A stretch of 42,977 bases of DNA from Lachnospiraceae bacterium (GCA_021205305.1 JAJPXU010000119.1:1-42977), one strand, 5' to 3'; counted from the stretch's first letter, positions 17,162-25,662 are shown. A program made the numbers and translations. The notes: generated by a model from the letters alone, not told the origin.

Positions 17162-18175
17162 ATGTTAGTTCCAGTTCTGTTATTTCTGGTTGGACTCATT
17201 TTTCTGATTAAAGGAGGCGACTGGTTCGTGGATGGCGCGACCGGAATTGCCGAGCGGTTTCACCTGCCTGAGTTATTAATCGGCGCCACGGTAGTTTCTA
17301 TCGGTACGACGCTGCCCGAAGTCATGGTTTCCGCCACATCGGCGGTCAGTGGTCACAGCGAGATCGCGTATGGGAACGCCATCGGCTCGATCATCTGCAA
17401 TACTGCTCTGATTTCCGCAATTACAATTGCCGTCCGCCCGGGAAAAGTATCTCGAAAGAATCTGATCCTTCCGATCTGCTTTTTCTTCGCGGCAGCCCTT
17501 TTCTATGCGGGAATCGCCTATACGACTGGCTCTTTCACCCGCCAGACGGGTATTTTGCTGCTTTTGCTGTTTGCGGTCTATATGGTCATGACCGTGCGCC
17601 AGATGACCGCCAGCGAAGCGAAAAACAGAGTTTCCGGCCAGACTCTTTCCGAAGGAATTACAGATATGCCTTCCGCAGATGATTCCCATGACAAAAAAGA
17701 ATCCGGTATGGCAAAAGAAATGATTTTGCTGATTGCCGGAGCCGCCCTGATCGCCATCGGAGCTAACCTTCTGGTGGACAATGGAACCCTGATCGCCGAA
17801 GCCCTGGGGGTACCGGAATCGGTAATCGCGCTGACCTTTGTCGCACTGGGAACTTCCCTTCCGGAACTCGTGACTGCCATTACCTCACTGATCAAAGGAC
17901 ACAGCGCACTTTCCCTGGGAAATATCATCGGGGCAAACCTGTTCAACCTGGTTCTTGTCTGTGGCATTTCCATCACGCTGAAGCCATTTGATATCCCTGT
18001 CTCTTCCACACTTTTCGGGTACAATGCATCTCTGATACTGGATCTGCCTGTAATGTTTGCGGTGATGCTGCTTCTGACCATCCCGGCACTGGTGCGGCAG
18101 AAGTTATCCAGAGTACAGGGCGTCCTGCTGCTGGTTATTTACGCGTCTTATTGCGTGATTCAGTTTGCTATGTAA
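17162..18175 (+). CDS. Calcium/sodium antiporter-type CaCA family protein (YrbG-like)
   Basis: An inner-membrane cation/calcium exchanger of 337 aa with two homologous halves. The alpha-repeat signatures are VSIGTTLPEVMVSATSA in the first half and VALGTSLPELVTAITS in the second, each followed by a GN-IG-N segment. About ten hydrophobic helices are visible, with a hydrophilic loop rich in Ser and Asp at residues 155-182. The ATG at 17162 has GGAGG 8 bases upstream; an upstream TTG is in frame but poorly placed. Ion specificity (calcium, sodium, potassium or proton) cannot be set from sequence. It stands alone and ends at a strong hairpin. Confidence 0.92.
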   Translation: MLVPVLLFLVGLIFLIKGGDWFVDGATGIAERFHLPELLIGATVVSIGTTLPEVMVSATSAVSGHSEIAYGNAIGSIICNTALISAITIAVRPGKVSRKNLILPICFFFAAALFYAGIAYTTGSFTRQTGILLLLLFAVYMVMTVRQMTASEAKNRVSGQTLSEGITDMPSADDSHDKKESGMAKEMILLIAGAALIAIGANLLVDNGTLIAEALGVPESVIALTFVALGTSLPELVTAITSLIKGHSALSLGNIIGANLFNLVLVCGISITLKPFDIPVSSTLFGYNASLILDLPVMFAVMLLLTIPALVRQKLSRVQGVLLLVIYASYCVIQFAM

Positions 18176-18180
18176 TGGTT

Positions 18181-18214
18181 AAAAAACGCCGTGTGGATTC
18201 CACACGGCGCTTTC
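18181..18214. terminator. Bidirectional rho-independent terminator
   Basis: Stem CGCCGTGTGG (18187-18196), loop ATT, stem CCACACGGCG (18200-18209). CTTTCTGTT follows on the plus strand and six Ts on the minus strand. It ends the exchanger gene on the plus strand and would also end a minus-strand gene of which only a remnant is left at 18217. Confidence 0.85.
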
Positions 18215-18216
18215 TG

Positions 18217-18333
18217 TTACGCGTTTTCGCTTACATCGTAGTAGTTGTACCGTTCCCAGACATCTGGCGCTCCTGCGCTTCGATCATCTTCTTTAAAATG
18301 TATCCAGAACGACACGCGACGTTTTATCGCAAT
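18217..18333 (-). pseudogene. Possible C-terminal remnant of an unidentified protein
   Basis: An open frame of 38 codons without a start codon ends 8 bases before the minus-strand arm of the terminator. It reads VSFWIHFKEDDRSAG... and ends YNYYDVSENA, a natural-looking composition, with a stop immediately upstream. I do not recognise the family. The position against a T-rich terminator suggests the true 3' end of a lost gene. Confidence 0.3.
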
Positions 18334-18400
18334 TTAAGGAGCGTGGAAAACCACCAGGTAGAAATAAATTATACATATGCATTTGCTCTTTAATATATGA

Positions 18401-18526
18401 TTAAGGCAACAGAATTCTTTCTATATGCATTCCATCGGCAGCCGTTTCCATTCGCTCCCTATAGTTCCTGGCATACCTTGCTTCTTCGGTCTGCTTTTCC
18501 CCATAATTTCCGCGGGAATATAGCAT
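18401..18526 (-). CDS. Small ORF or remnant, unknown
   Basis: A 41-codon frame beginning MLYSRGNYGEKQ and rich in Glu, Arg and Tyr. The frame is open for about 17 more codons upstream without an ATG, and no good ribosome binding site is seen. It may be a C-terminal fragment like the neighbour at 18217. Between 18176 and 18777 these two fragments and the terminator are all I can support. Confidence 0.2.
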   Translation of the reverse strand: MLYSRGNYGEKQTEEARYARNYRERMETAADGMHIERILLP

Positions 18527-18777
18527 ATAGGTGTACACACAGCATCCTCTGCTCTGCTGACTATCCAAGCGGGCCGTTTAATATGGCCCTGCCTGGCCGC
18601 GGAAAGCGGCGGTCAGCACCTCTAGATAAGCAAACCTCCAATAATTGATTGAAACAGGCAGGCAAGAACCGCACAGAAGAACCAGTTCTGAGTCGCTTTT
18701 CCTGCACAGATCACGGAGCGCATAAGGCTCCTATTTTTCTATGCTTAATTCAATTATCCTATTTTCGCTTTTACAGA

Positions 18778-20370
18778 TTACATTTTTTCAATCACACAAC
18801 TATGCTTCTTTGCATTCATTCCTTTAACGTCTTTGTCGTAGTTGATTCCTACCAGAAGCAGATTTCCAAAATACTCCTTCAGAGCCCCGTCATAGCGGTT
18901 CTCATGTATCTGACGGATTGCGGTATCGGCATCCTTATCATATTTAAGCTCGATAATCATTGCAGGCTTATCCACACCTCTGCGCGGAAGAAAGGCCAGA
19001 TCCGCAAACCCCTTACCTGAAGGATATTCTCTCACTATACTATAATACCGTTTAGCTGTGTAATATGCGATGGTAATTGCACAGCTAAGAGAGGCCTCGT
19101 TATTATAATTTAATACTGATGACACTGAGCCGTGTATTTGCTCCAATGCATCTGCAACAGCATCTGAATTTCTTTCGAGCGTTGCTTCAAGCAATCTCTC
19201 TGAATCAGATAAAGCTTTTCCAACTATTCCCCATTCTTTTCCACTGACAGCATCCTCAAATGCTTCAGCAACCTCCAGGTTTGGAATATATGCCTCTCTT
19301 TCTATAGAATCATAAGCCAGATATCCAAGATGAATCAGGAGCGTCAGTACATCATTTCTATTATTAAATGAAGTAACATCATTCTGGAAAGTGCTTATTT
19401 TGACGCTTACCCGTTCTCCACCGAGCATTGCAGTGATGGCATCCTTCAAACCGTCAAAATCCATTCCGATATACTCTTTCAGGCTTTCAAAGCTTTCTGT
19501 CTGCGTCCAGTAGTTTTGTATTTCCGCTTCCTGAAGGGCATTCATAACAGAATTAGGGCTATAAACATGTTCAATACGGCTAAAAGAATATCCGTCATAC
19601 CAGGACTGCATTTCATCAAAGCTCATTTGGTATTCGTCACAAAGGTGCTTTACTTCGTCTTCTGTAAAACCGACATACTCTGCAAGTCTTTTCGGTGTTG
19701 TCATAGAATATTCTTTAAAATCTGTCAGTGCAGACTCCGTACCATACTTCTTAATCGGGAGAATACCCGTCATATATGCGGCAGCAATCGTTTCATCCGT
19801 CACCGTTCCTCCCTTAAATAGTCCACGCAAAAGCTGTACGTATTCTTTTTGAATCGCTTCATCATTTTTTGCTTCACGAAAAAGAGCATCCCATTCGTCT
19901 ATTATAACAATGAACTGATTGCCCATCTTATGGCTGATAGACAAAAGAGCGTCCGGAAGGAATGTTTCATTCTCATCTACGCAATTCAGAAAAGACTTCT
20001 TAAGTTCATCTATCACTGCTGTCTGAATATCAAGAACCACATTTTCCCCTTTATTCCTGGAGCGGGTGATAAACCAGGTAATATCAAGATAAATCACATC
20101 GTACTTGTTAAGATACTCTTCAAACGAATTCTTCTTCGCTATTTCCAACCCTTCAAAAAGGGAATGTGAATCACAGCTCTTATCATAATAGGCGCAGAGC
20201 ATCTTCGCAGCGAATGACTTTCCAAAACGGCGAGGACGACTGAAGCTTGTCAACTTCCGAGGAGTATTGATTGTCCGGTTTACGAAATCAATCAGACCCG
20301 TTTTATCCACGTAGGTTCCATTTAATATTGTCTGAAATCCCCTGTTTCCGGGATTCAAGTAGATTCCCAT
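18778..20370 (-). CDS. AAA-ATPase-like / PD-(D/E)XK nuclease family protein (DUF1703 type)
   Basis: A 530-aa protein of the AAA-ATPase_like plus PDDEXK_9 architecture, abundant and multicopy in Clostridia and Bacteroidetes, with no established role; defence or mobile-element functions have been proposed for the superfamily. The N-terminus (IYLNPGNRGF, YVDKTGLIDFVN) is characteristic. RPRRFGKSFAAKM is the P-loop-like motif and VIIDEWDALFREA the Walker B. In the C-terminal nuclease-like domain FADLAFLP and MIIELKYDKD supply the Asp and the ExK. I start at the ATG at 20370, which has GAGGAGG 9 bases upstream. Its codon use is more AT-rich than that of the neighbours, consistent with acquisition. 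Confidence 0.88.
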   Translation of the reverse strand: MGIYLNPGNRGFQTILNGTYVDKTGLIDFVNRTINTPRKLTSFSRPRRFGKSFAAKMLCAYYDKSCDSHSLFEGLEIAKKNSFEEYLNKYDVIYLDITWFITRSRNKGENVVLDIQTAVIDELKKSFLNCVDENETFLPDALLSISHKMGNQFIVIIDEWDALFREAKNDEAIQKEYVQLLRGLFKGGTVTDETIAAAYMTGILPIKKYGTESALTDFKEYSMTTPKRLAEYVGFTEDEVKHLCDEYQMSFDEMQSWYDGYSFSRIEHVYSPNSVMNALQEAEIQNYWTQTESFESLKEYIGMDFDGLKDAITAMLGGERVSVKISTFQNDVTSFNNRNDVLTLLIHLGYLAYDSIEREAYIPNLEVAEAFEDAVSGKEWGIVGKALSDSERLLEATLERNSDAVADALEQIHGSVSSVLNYNNEASLSCAITIAYYTAKRYYSIVREYPSGKGFADLAFLPRRGVDKPAMIIELKYDKDADTAIRQIHENRYDGALKEYFGNLLLVGINYDKDVKGMNAKKHSCVIEKM

Positions 20371-20387
20371 GTGCTGTAACCTCCTCT

Positions 20388-20570
20388 CTACGATATCCAA
20401 TAACACTCCAGAATCTGACGATTCTGTCGTTGACTAGCAAAGTTCACCGCCGCCAGCGCCGCGGACTTCTTGCAAGTCATATTATACATATGCAATCGTC
20501 CATGTGCAAGCTTATAATTCTCCGCACAGGAAACTACTATCCTGACCGCATCTTCTTTACTGTAATTCAT
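20388..20570 (-). pseudogene. Short N-terminal fragment, possibly PBECR4-like
   Basis: A 60-codon frame starting MNYSKEDAVRIVVSCAENYK. That opening resembles, from memory, the N-termini of PBECR4-type (barnase/EndoU-like nuclease fold) proteins of Firmicutes; the rest does not continue the family. It overlaps the leader of the AAA-ATPase-like gene. There is no convincing ribosome binding site. It is best read as a truncated remnant. Confidence 0.25.
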
Positions 20571-20663
20571 AGCTTGCTTCTCAATCAATCCCCTGTTTAT
20601 AATCAAAAGAGGAAGCCTGCAATCATCTCGATGCCTGGGATTGTAAACCCTAAAGACCCTTGT

Positions 20664-20688
20664 AAGCGGCCAACAACCGGCCGCTTTT
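20664..20688 (+). terminator. Weak terminator-like hairpin
   Basis: AAGCGGCC, loop AACAACC, GGCCGCTT, then TTGCCC. The stem is strong but the T-tract is poor, and no plus-strand gene precedes it. Confidence 0.35.
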
Positions 20689-20802
20689 GCCCGGATGACA
20701 AACCCACCGTGAAGTTGTTCCTTTCGCCGAACAGCCTATTTGACCTTCAGGCAGGGGCATCGGTAACGTTTAAAGATTTCTTCCTCTGATTCTTGGAAAC
20801 GT

Positions 20803-20852
20803 AGTTTGCGGAAAACTCGTTTAAATATATTATAAGGAAATTTCCGCAAACT
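20803..20852. repeat. 12-base perfect inverted repeat
   Basis: AGTTTGCGGAAA (20803-20814) and TTTCCGCAAACT (20841-20852) are separated by 26 AT-rich bases. The spacing is too large for a simple terminator. It could be a binding site or the ends of a small lost element. Confidence 0.55.
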
Positions 20853-21228
20853 GCTTAAACCCTTGGTTATTGGAAAGTGAAAAACCTTTGGCTGGCATGT
20901 CATCCGGGTAGAAGGTTTTCACGAATTGGAGGAAGTGACACACTGGTGGGTTGGAGAAGGACTTCCGACATCGACCTTTCCGTCATTCAGGTAGTAGAAG
21001 CCCCTCCGTTCCGAGCGCCAGGCACCTCTGAAGTTTGTGCACGTTGTGTAGGATGTGCTCACTAAAAGGCTATGTACGATGCACCAGCCTTTCTAGATAC
21101 TCTACTTCCGAGGTGCGCAGGATATTAAAACCTCTTTATCGCAGCTGGCAGCTTTCTACTGGGACTTTTCAGGGAGTTTCATCCAACAAGCCAGCACATT
21201 AACAGGGCATTATGTATTTTCTTAATTT

Positions 21229-21251
21229 CTGCACCAGGTTGGTGCAGTTTT
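21229..21251 (+). terminator. Hairpin with T-tract just beyond the serine hydrolase stop
   Basis: CTGCACCA, loop GGT, TGGTGCAG, then TTTTAT on the plus strand. It is oriented to stop plus-strand transcription reaching the 3' end of the serine hydrolase; the minus strand has AAATTAAG after the stem, so it is not a good terminator for that gene. Confidence 0.5.
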
Positions 21252-21252
21252 A

Positions 21253-22413
21253 TCATTCCAATGCTCCGTAAACGATATTCCGTACACGGGGATGGATGTA
21301 TTCTTCCATATTCGGAATCATGTTGTGCATATATACAATCGATACTTTCTCAGCCGGGTCAATGGATACATATGTACCCGCCATACCTGTCCAGCCAAAT
21401 TCGCCTACAGAAGCATTGTTGCCCCTTGCAGGATCCATGAGCGTTCTGACACCCAAGCCGTACCCGTATCCATCCAGATAAGGGCCGCTGTGGAAGTCTT
21501 TAAGCTGCTGCTCATTCAGGCGGTTCTGCCGCATCAGGTCAATGGTCTTCCGTCCGATAATATGTTCCCCTTTGTATTCACCGCCGCAGGCCATCATCTG
21601 CGAAAACTTCAGGTAATCCCCAACCGTAGAGAACAACCCTGCGCCGCCTCCTTCGTATACCGCATCCGGTTCGTGCAGGTCGTCCATTGGCCCGTCAATG
21701 GAAATCCTATTTCCCGTTTCATCCCTGTGGTATACAGTCACCATTCTTTCTCTAATATTTCCAAAATACCGGTAGCCAGTACTATCCATCTGCAGCGGCT
21801 CAAAAATCTTTTTTTTCAAAAATTCGCCAACTGTCATTCCAGACGTCACCTCGATCAGGCCAGCGACAAGTTCATGTCCAAAACCATACAACCATCTCGT
21901 ACCAGGGTCAAACTGGATCGGGACTTTTGACATCGCACGGATGTCATCCCGGAGCGTATATTTCCCCTTCATCGCCTTTAAATCCTCGCGTACTTTAGCT
22001 GCCATCTTGTGCGTATAATCTTCCCCACCGTATCCAATTCCCATTGCCATATTAAAGCAGTCCTGTACCTGGATTGGCCGTTTTACTGGACGAATAATAA
22101 CAGAGCCATCTTCCTGCGTATCAGCAACCATCGTATCCTTCCATTCCGGAAAGTATTCGCTGATTGGGTCTGTCAGCAGGAACTTTCCTCTTTCGAAAAG
22201 TATCATAGCTGCCGTGACTATAATTATTTTCGTCGTGGAAAACTGCCGGTATACAGAATCAGCCGTGATCGGCACCTGGTTATCCATGTCGGCATAGCCG
22301 TAATAGTTTTCATACAGAATCTTCCCATCCTGGGCAACCGCGCACCCGCATCCCGCAGGTCCATAGGTTACCAGTTCTTCCAAAAAATCATCCAACACCT
22401 GAAATTGAGCCAT
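21253..22413 (-). CDS. Serine hydrolase of the beta-lactamase class C / EstB-like family
   Basis: A 386-aa penicillin-binding-protein-fold hydrolase. The SxxK catalytic motif is Ser59-Thr-Thr-Lys62 (QFSTTKIII), the second-motif Tyr is probably in WLYGFGHELVAG, and the third region is FGWTGMAGTYVSIDP. No signal peptide is visible, so it is probably cytoplasmic and an esterase or peptidase-like enzyme rather than a true beta-lactamase. The ATG at 22413 has GGAGG 6 bases upstream. It is the first gene encountered in a patchy region with many gene remnants, and its substrate is unknown. Confidence 0.9.
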   Translation of the reverse strand: MAQFQVLDDFLEELVTYGPAGCGCAVAQDGKILYENYYGYADMDNQVPITADSVYRQFSTTKIIIVTAAMILFERGKFLLTDPISEYFPEWKDTMVADTQEDGSVIIRPVKRPIQVQDCFNMAMGIGYGGEDYTHKMAAKVREDLKAMKGKYTLRDDIRAMSKVPIQFDPGTRWLYGFGHELVAGLIEVTSGMTVGEFLKKKIFEPLQMDSTGYRYFGNIRERMVTVYHRDETGNRISIDGPMDDLHEPDAVYEGGGAGLFSTVGDYLKFSQMMACGGEYKGEHIIGRKTIDLMRQNRLNEQQLKDFHSGPYLDGYGYGLGVRTLMDPARGNNASVGEFGWTGMAGTYVSIDPAEKVSIVYMHNMIPNMEEYIHPRVRNIVYGALE

Positions 22414-22496
22414 ATCGTGCCTCCTATCTTGTTTGCATTTGTTCCAAAATCTGTACGTTTTAGCGCATTTTGCGTAGAAATAACCTGTTGCAATTA

Positions 22497-22991
22497 CTAC
22501 ATTTTCTGATGCGTAGAATTCTGCATTTCATTCTGATTTTTCTGATCTCCTAAAGCGTTAGCGTTTCCATCTGGGTTAATCGTTTGTGCCACCGTCTTCT
22601 GGTCTTTCTCCCCGCCAAAGAACTTATCCAGCACTTTCTGATATATATCACAATCTGGATCAGCAAGGGAAAAGAGCGTCATGGACGAACGCAGCTTCAG
22701 GTCATCCGGCCATCCCATTACTCCCTCCGCGTCCGAAGACTCCACATCCAGCAGCGCTTCCGATATTTCACGCAGGCGAGCACCAAGGACAGAGTGGCTG
22801 GCATACGTCCTGGCTTCATCCAGGCCAGAGATCGCATAATACTGTGCGGTCGGACTGTACCCTAATCCCTGTACCTGCGGGAAAATGTACCACATCCAAT
22901 GGCTCACCTTCCTGCCTTCTTTTATCTCCTGCAATGCCCTTGTATATGATTTTTCCTGTGCTTTCAGGAAGCGTCCCAAATCGTATGTCAT
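22497..22991 (-). CDS. DUF1810 family protein
   Basis: About 164 aa. The N-terminal YDLGRFLKAQEKSYTRAL and KVSHWMWYIFPQ followed by GLGYSPTAQYYAI are the hallmark segments of DUF1810 (calpastatin-like YfbU-size proteins of unknown function). The last 35 residues (Asn- and Gln-rich, from about QTINPDGNA) look like a divergent tail. I chose the ATG at 22991 because AAAGG lies 7 bases upstream; the frame continues to 23036 but would run into a remnant's stop codon. Function is unknown. Confidence 0.88.
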   Translation of the reverse strand: MTYDLGRFLKAQEKSYTRALQEIKEGRKVSHWMWYIFPQVQGLGYSPTAQYYAISGLDEARTYASHSVLGARLREISEALLDVESSDAEGVMGWPDDLKLRSSMTLFSLADPDCDIYQKVLDKFFGGEKDQKTVAQTINPDGNANALGDQKNQNEMQNSTHQKM

Positions 22992-23032
22992 ATATCTGCC
23001 TTTCACGAAACTTTTATAGCTACTACTTGCTG

Positions 23033-23194
23033 TCATTTGCTGATTTTTACCGATTTCTTGCTGCTCCAGGCACTGTAATAAGTTTTTCCGTTGACTGTCT
23101 TATAGGTCCGGATACGCACATAATATGTTTTTCCCTTCGTGAGGCCGCTCAGCGTCTTACTTACACTCGCTGCCCCGGATATACCTGCATTCTT
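23033..23194 (-). pseudogene. C-terminal remnant of a fibronectin type III surface protein
   Basis: A 53-codon frame without a start that reads KTLSGLTKGKTYYVRIRTYK and ends YSAWSSKKSVKISK followed by TGA. This is the typical last strand pair of the fibronectin-III repeats that end many secreted Clostridia proteins. The upstream part is gone: a stop lies at 23195 and an unrelated plus-strand membrane-protein fragment begins. It directly precedes the DUF1810 gene on the same strand. Confidence 0.7.
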
Positions 23195-23206
23195 TCATCT
23201 CCTGCG

Positions 23207-23611
23207 ATTTTAGCTATAGAAAGTTTTTTATACGTAGTATTTTTGTCACTGGATCTGATTGGCCAATATCAGGCAAGCATTGGATGGAAATATGTCGGTA
23301 TTCTGCTCTGCTGCTTCTTTTCATTGTCCTACCAGAACAAGGACAAGCTGGTTCCGGCTGCCCTGACGCTTACGGCATTGGCCGACCTGTTCCTGCTGGT
23401 GCTTGATCAGTATTACATATTTGGTTTGCTGCTGTTTTTCTTCGTGCAGATGATCTACGCAGTCCGGCTGCACCAGTTGAAAAGCCCTTATTTCACAGTA
23501 GCACGCATCCTGTCACCTGTGTTCGTATGCATAATCCTGTATGCGGCAGGTTTCATAAACCCCATTAACCTGCTTTATAACCTTCCAGCATATGCAGCTC
23601 CCCGAAGCTGA
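23207..23611 (+). pseudogene. Fragment of a YhhN-like (lysoplasmalogenase family) membrane protein
   Basis: About 134 codons encoding four to five hydrophobic helices, including LTALADLFLLVLDQYYIFG and LFFFVQMIYAVRLHQL, whose pattern resembles YhhN/TMEM86 proteins. The 5' end is missing (the frame runs back into unrelated sequence antisense to DUF1810), and the 3' end fuses into the antisense of the J-domain gene near 23575. It lies head to head with the fibronectin-III remnant. The family call is tentative; the truncation is clear. Confidence 0.5.
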
Positions 23612-24555
23612 TTCCGATAATCAGACAAAATTTTCTCTATCCTTCCATTCATATCTGGATTTCGATAACTGTCTGCCTCTTTACTCAGTCGTATCAGAAA
23701 CTCTATCTCTGCTTTTGCATGGCGCAGATAATTTCCCTTATTTTTCTGAACCATCTTTACAGTCAGCCTGACTTGAGCCATATGCGCACTCATAAATGGA
23801 TACAGGCAATAATACAGTTCATCCTCTGCGAAAGAAAGATGTCCAAGACTGCCTCCACTTTTATCAGCAATCATCAATCGTCCGGTTCGGAGTGCCACCG
23901 GATAAATGTTTTCATTGGCACGCAATGAAGCAATTCTTCTCATAATATCCAGATTCTGCTTTTCCCCGACATAGGCGCGAAAACGATATATTTTGCGGTT
24001 CTCTTTATCAACCTTATCCGGTTCGGCTATTTTAGGAAGACAGTCTGCCGGTTCCACAAACTGCATTGCCAGACAGTGAAACAAACGTTCCTGACTGGAG
24101 ATGCGAAGCGTATCTGTATTTCCAGTCACATTGCATTCCGCTTCGACTGCATCCAGTAAATCGCGCGCGGCATGATAAATGCTCCGCAAAAACAATGAGA
24201 ATTCTTCCTCGTCAGGGTCCCACATATATTTTCCGTGGGTTATTTTCTGGTACAAGCCTTCAGAATCAATATCCATATGATAAGGAGCATAAACATTTCT
24301 TGCGGTAAATACAAACTCATTTACCTTCTCTTTCCAAATGTCTTTTCTAACAGCTTTCGTCAGGAAAAATTCTTCATTTTTGAGCAGTGAGTACGCAGCA
24401 TTAATCTTCTGTGACAGTTCCTGGAGTTCTTTCGAATCCGTTCCCGCCACATCGGGATGATATCGCCCAATCAGTCTCCGAAACTTTATCTTAGCTGTTC
24501 TTCCGTCATCTTCTTCTGTAATCCCAAGGATTTGCTTTGCCTGTTCAATGTCCAT
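23575..24555 (-). CDS. J-domain (DnaJ N-terminal) protein
   Basis: A 326-aa protein with an N-terminal J-domain (residues 4-62) that contains the essential HPD (RLIGRYHPDVAGTD), so it should stimulate an Hsp70 partner such as DnaK. The remaining 260 residues have no Gly/Phe region or zinc fingers and match no client domain I know; they look helical, with YHAARDLLDAVEAE and LRHAKAEIEFLIRL. The start at 24555 has only a distant AAGG, so its initiation site is less certain. Its 3' end overlaps a plus-strand fragment. It is flanked on both sides by gene remnants but is itself intact. Confidence 0.85.
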   Translation of the reverse strand: MDIEQAKQILGITEEDDGRTAKIKFRRLIGRYHPDVAGTDSKELQELSQKINAAYSLLKNEEFFLTKAVRKDIWKEKVNEFVFTARNVYAPYHMDIDSEGLYQKITHGKYMWDPDEEEFSLFLRSIYHAARDLLDAVEAECNVTGNTDTLRISSQERLFHCLAMQFVEPADCLPKIAEPDKVDKENRKIYRFRAYVGEKQNLDIMRRIASLRANENIYPVALRTGRLMIADKSGGSLGHLSFAEDELYYCLYPFMSAHMAQVRLTVKMVQKNKGNYLRHAKAEIEFLIRLSKEADSYRNPDMNGRIEKILSDYRNQLRGAAYAGRL

Positions 24556-24595
24556 CTTCTTTCATTACCTTGCTTCGGCTATTTTTCCTCATACC

Positions 24596-24757
24596 CTATA
24601 ATTCTGCGAAAAATAACTCGTAATAATCATCCTCCGCTTCCAGCATCGGAGAGTTCTCGCCTCCGCCGTTTGTACTGCGTTTCATTGCCGCATAAGACTC
24701 TTCCCGCGCAGCGATCACATCCATCTCAGCAAGGAGAGCCTCGCCATGCAAAATCGC
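24596..24757 (-). pseudogene. C-terminal remnant, unidentified
   Basis: A 53-codon frame without a proper start. It contains ALLAEMDVIAAREESYAAMK and ends DDYYELFFAEL and TAG, a composition that looks like real protein. Its upstream edge is a pair of palindromes that also ends the peptide deformylase fragment, so it was probably cut by the same event. The family is not recognised. Confidence 0.4.
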
Positions 24758-24773
24758 CTATCGGCGATGGCTC
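24736..24773. repeat. Nested palindrome in the remnant cluster
   Basis: Outer arms GAGCC (24736-24740) and GGCTC (24769-24773); inner stem ATCGCC (24753-24758) and GGCGAT (24763-24768) with loop TATC. It lies directly beside the next palindrome. Confidence 0.5.
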
Positions 24774-24780
24774 GGCCTAC

Positions 24781-24809
24781 GTCCATGATTTGCTTCGCAA
24801 ATCACGGAC
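24781..24809. repeat. Palindromic element with GC-TTC-GC centre
   Basis: GTCC, ATGATTTGC, loop TTC, GCAAATCA, C, GGAC: a near-perfect 29-base hairpin. The stop codon of the truncated peptide deformylase frame lies inside it, so it marks the truncation point. Its GCGAAGC centre is shared with the elements at 25634 and 29774. Confidence 0.6.
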
Positions 24810-24957
24810 ATATCATATTAGCCGCCATCCCGACACATTCCCCTTCGTGTGCCTTTAAGGTGTCGAGCAACTCCATAGCCACCTGCTTATCTTCCGGAGT
24901 GGCCGGCTCCGCTTTCTGCGACAAAAAAATTACATCTTTCATAATCGGCTGTATCAT
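24802..24957 (-). pseudogene. def: Truncated peptide deformylase (N-terminal third)
   Basis: A 51-codon frame starting MIQPIMKDVIFLSQKAEP and reaching ECVGMAANMI, the deformylase motif I region, where it stops inside a palindrome. Motifs II and III (EGCLS, HExxH) are absent, so no active enzyme is possible. The ATG overlaps the stop of the DUF4186 frame (ATGA), showing that the two were once coupled neighbours. Confidence 0.75.
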
Positions 24958-25190
24958 GTCAGATTTTGACTCCCTTCATTCACTTTCATCTGTCTCTCAA
25001 TCCACACCATCAAAACATCTACAACATATTTCTGCTGTTCTTCCGACAACTCTTTCCCTTTCGGTATTCTATGCCATTTTTCCAGACAGCCTCTGCAACA
25101 GCAACCGGTCGCGTGCTGCGCTATGAAAACGGGATGTCCTTTCATTGGAGTCTGCTTTCCATCATTCTTTGGCTCTACAGGAGCCAGTCT
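24954..25190 (-). pseudogene. DUF4186 protein lacking its N-terminus
   Basis: A frame of 78 codons. It shows NDGKQTPMKGHPVFIAQHAT, CCCRGCLEKWHRIPKGKELS and QKYVVDVLMVWIERQMK, the conserved core and C-terminus of DUF4186. The first part of the protein is absent: the frame is closed by a stop at 25191 and abuts the end of a recD2 fragment that reads a different frame over the same bases. An internal ATG at 25145 has no ribosome binding site. Confidence 0.75.
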
Positions 25191-25622
25191 TTATCCAAGA
25201 GCTTCACAGCAGCATCAATCAGCTGCTCCCGGCCCGCATAACAATGTCCACTTTCCGAAAGCTTGTTAAGCGTATACATGATACCGCTTCGCAGGCGTAT
25301 AAAGCGGTCTTCCAGAGTATCCTTTCCGAACTGCTGAACAATCCGTTTCGCAAACTTCGGACCAACACCTTTAATCAGACCGCTGCCCAGATATTTTTCA
25401 ATCCCGTAAGTTGTAGCCGGCAATGTTTCTTCCCACTTTTCTGCAGAAAACTGCCGCCCATACTTGCCATCAATCTTCCACTGCCCCTGCATAGAAAGTA
25501 CCGAGCCGACATGAACATCCGGCATATTTCCAACCACCGTCACCAGGTCGCTGTAGCCTTTTGCGCGGCATTTGATCACAGAGAAACCATTTTCCGCATT
25601 CTGATATGTAATTCGTTCCACA

Positions 25623-25662
25623 GTGCCAGTCAAACGCGAAGCGTTTTCTACATGACTGGCAC
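25623..25662. repeat. Palindromic element with GCGAAGC core
   Basis: GTGCCAGTC, AAACGC, loop GAA, GCGTTT, a 7-base bulge (TCTACAT), GACTGGCAC. It is translated on the minus strand as ENASR within the recD2 fragment. The core ACGCGAAGCGTTTTC (25634-25648) differs by one base from 29774-29788. Confidence 0.65.

Larger units (their letters stand above)
20571..21228. other. Intergenic stretch without an identifiable gene
   Basis: About 650 bases between the AAA-ATPase-like gene and the serine hydrolase. It holds a weak hairpin (20664-20686), a spaced 12-base inverted repeat (20803-20852), and short minus-strand open stretches, one of about 28 codons reading HNVHKLQRCLALGTEG before 20985, none with a start and ribosome binding site. 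No transposase motif was recognised. Confidence 0.4.

Noticed and set aside
20600-21250. Insertion sequence or group II intron remnant
   Set aside because: No transposase or reverse-transcriptase motif, no terminal repeats with target duplication and no intron domain V were recognisable.
21253-22413. True beta-lactamase resistance gene
   Set aside because: SxxK is present, but there is no signal peptide and no KTG motif, and the family resembles EstB-type esterases.
22586-23611. 341-codon plus-strand ORF as one gene
   Set aside because: Its first 200 codons are antisense to DUF1810 and the fibronectin-III remnant; only the last 134 codons look like a protein, so I annotate only that fragment.
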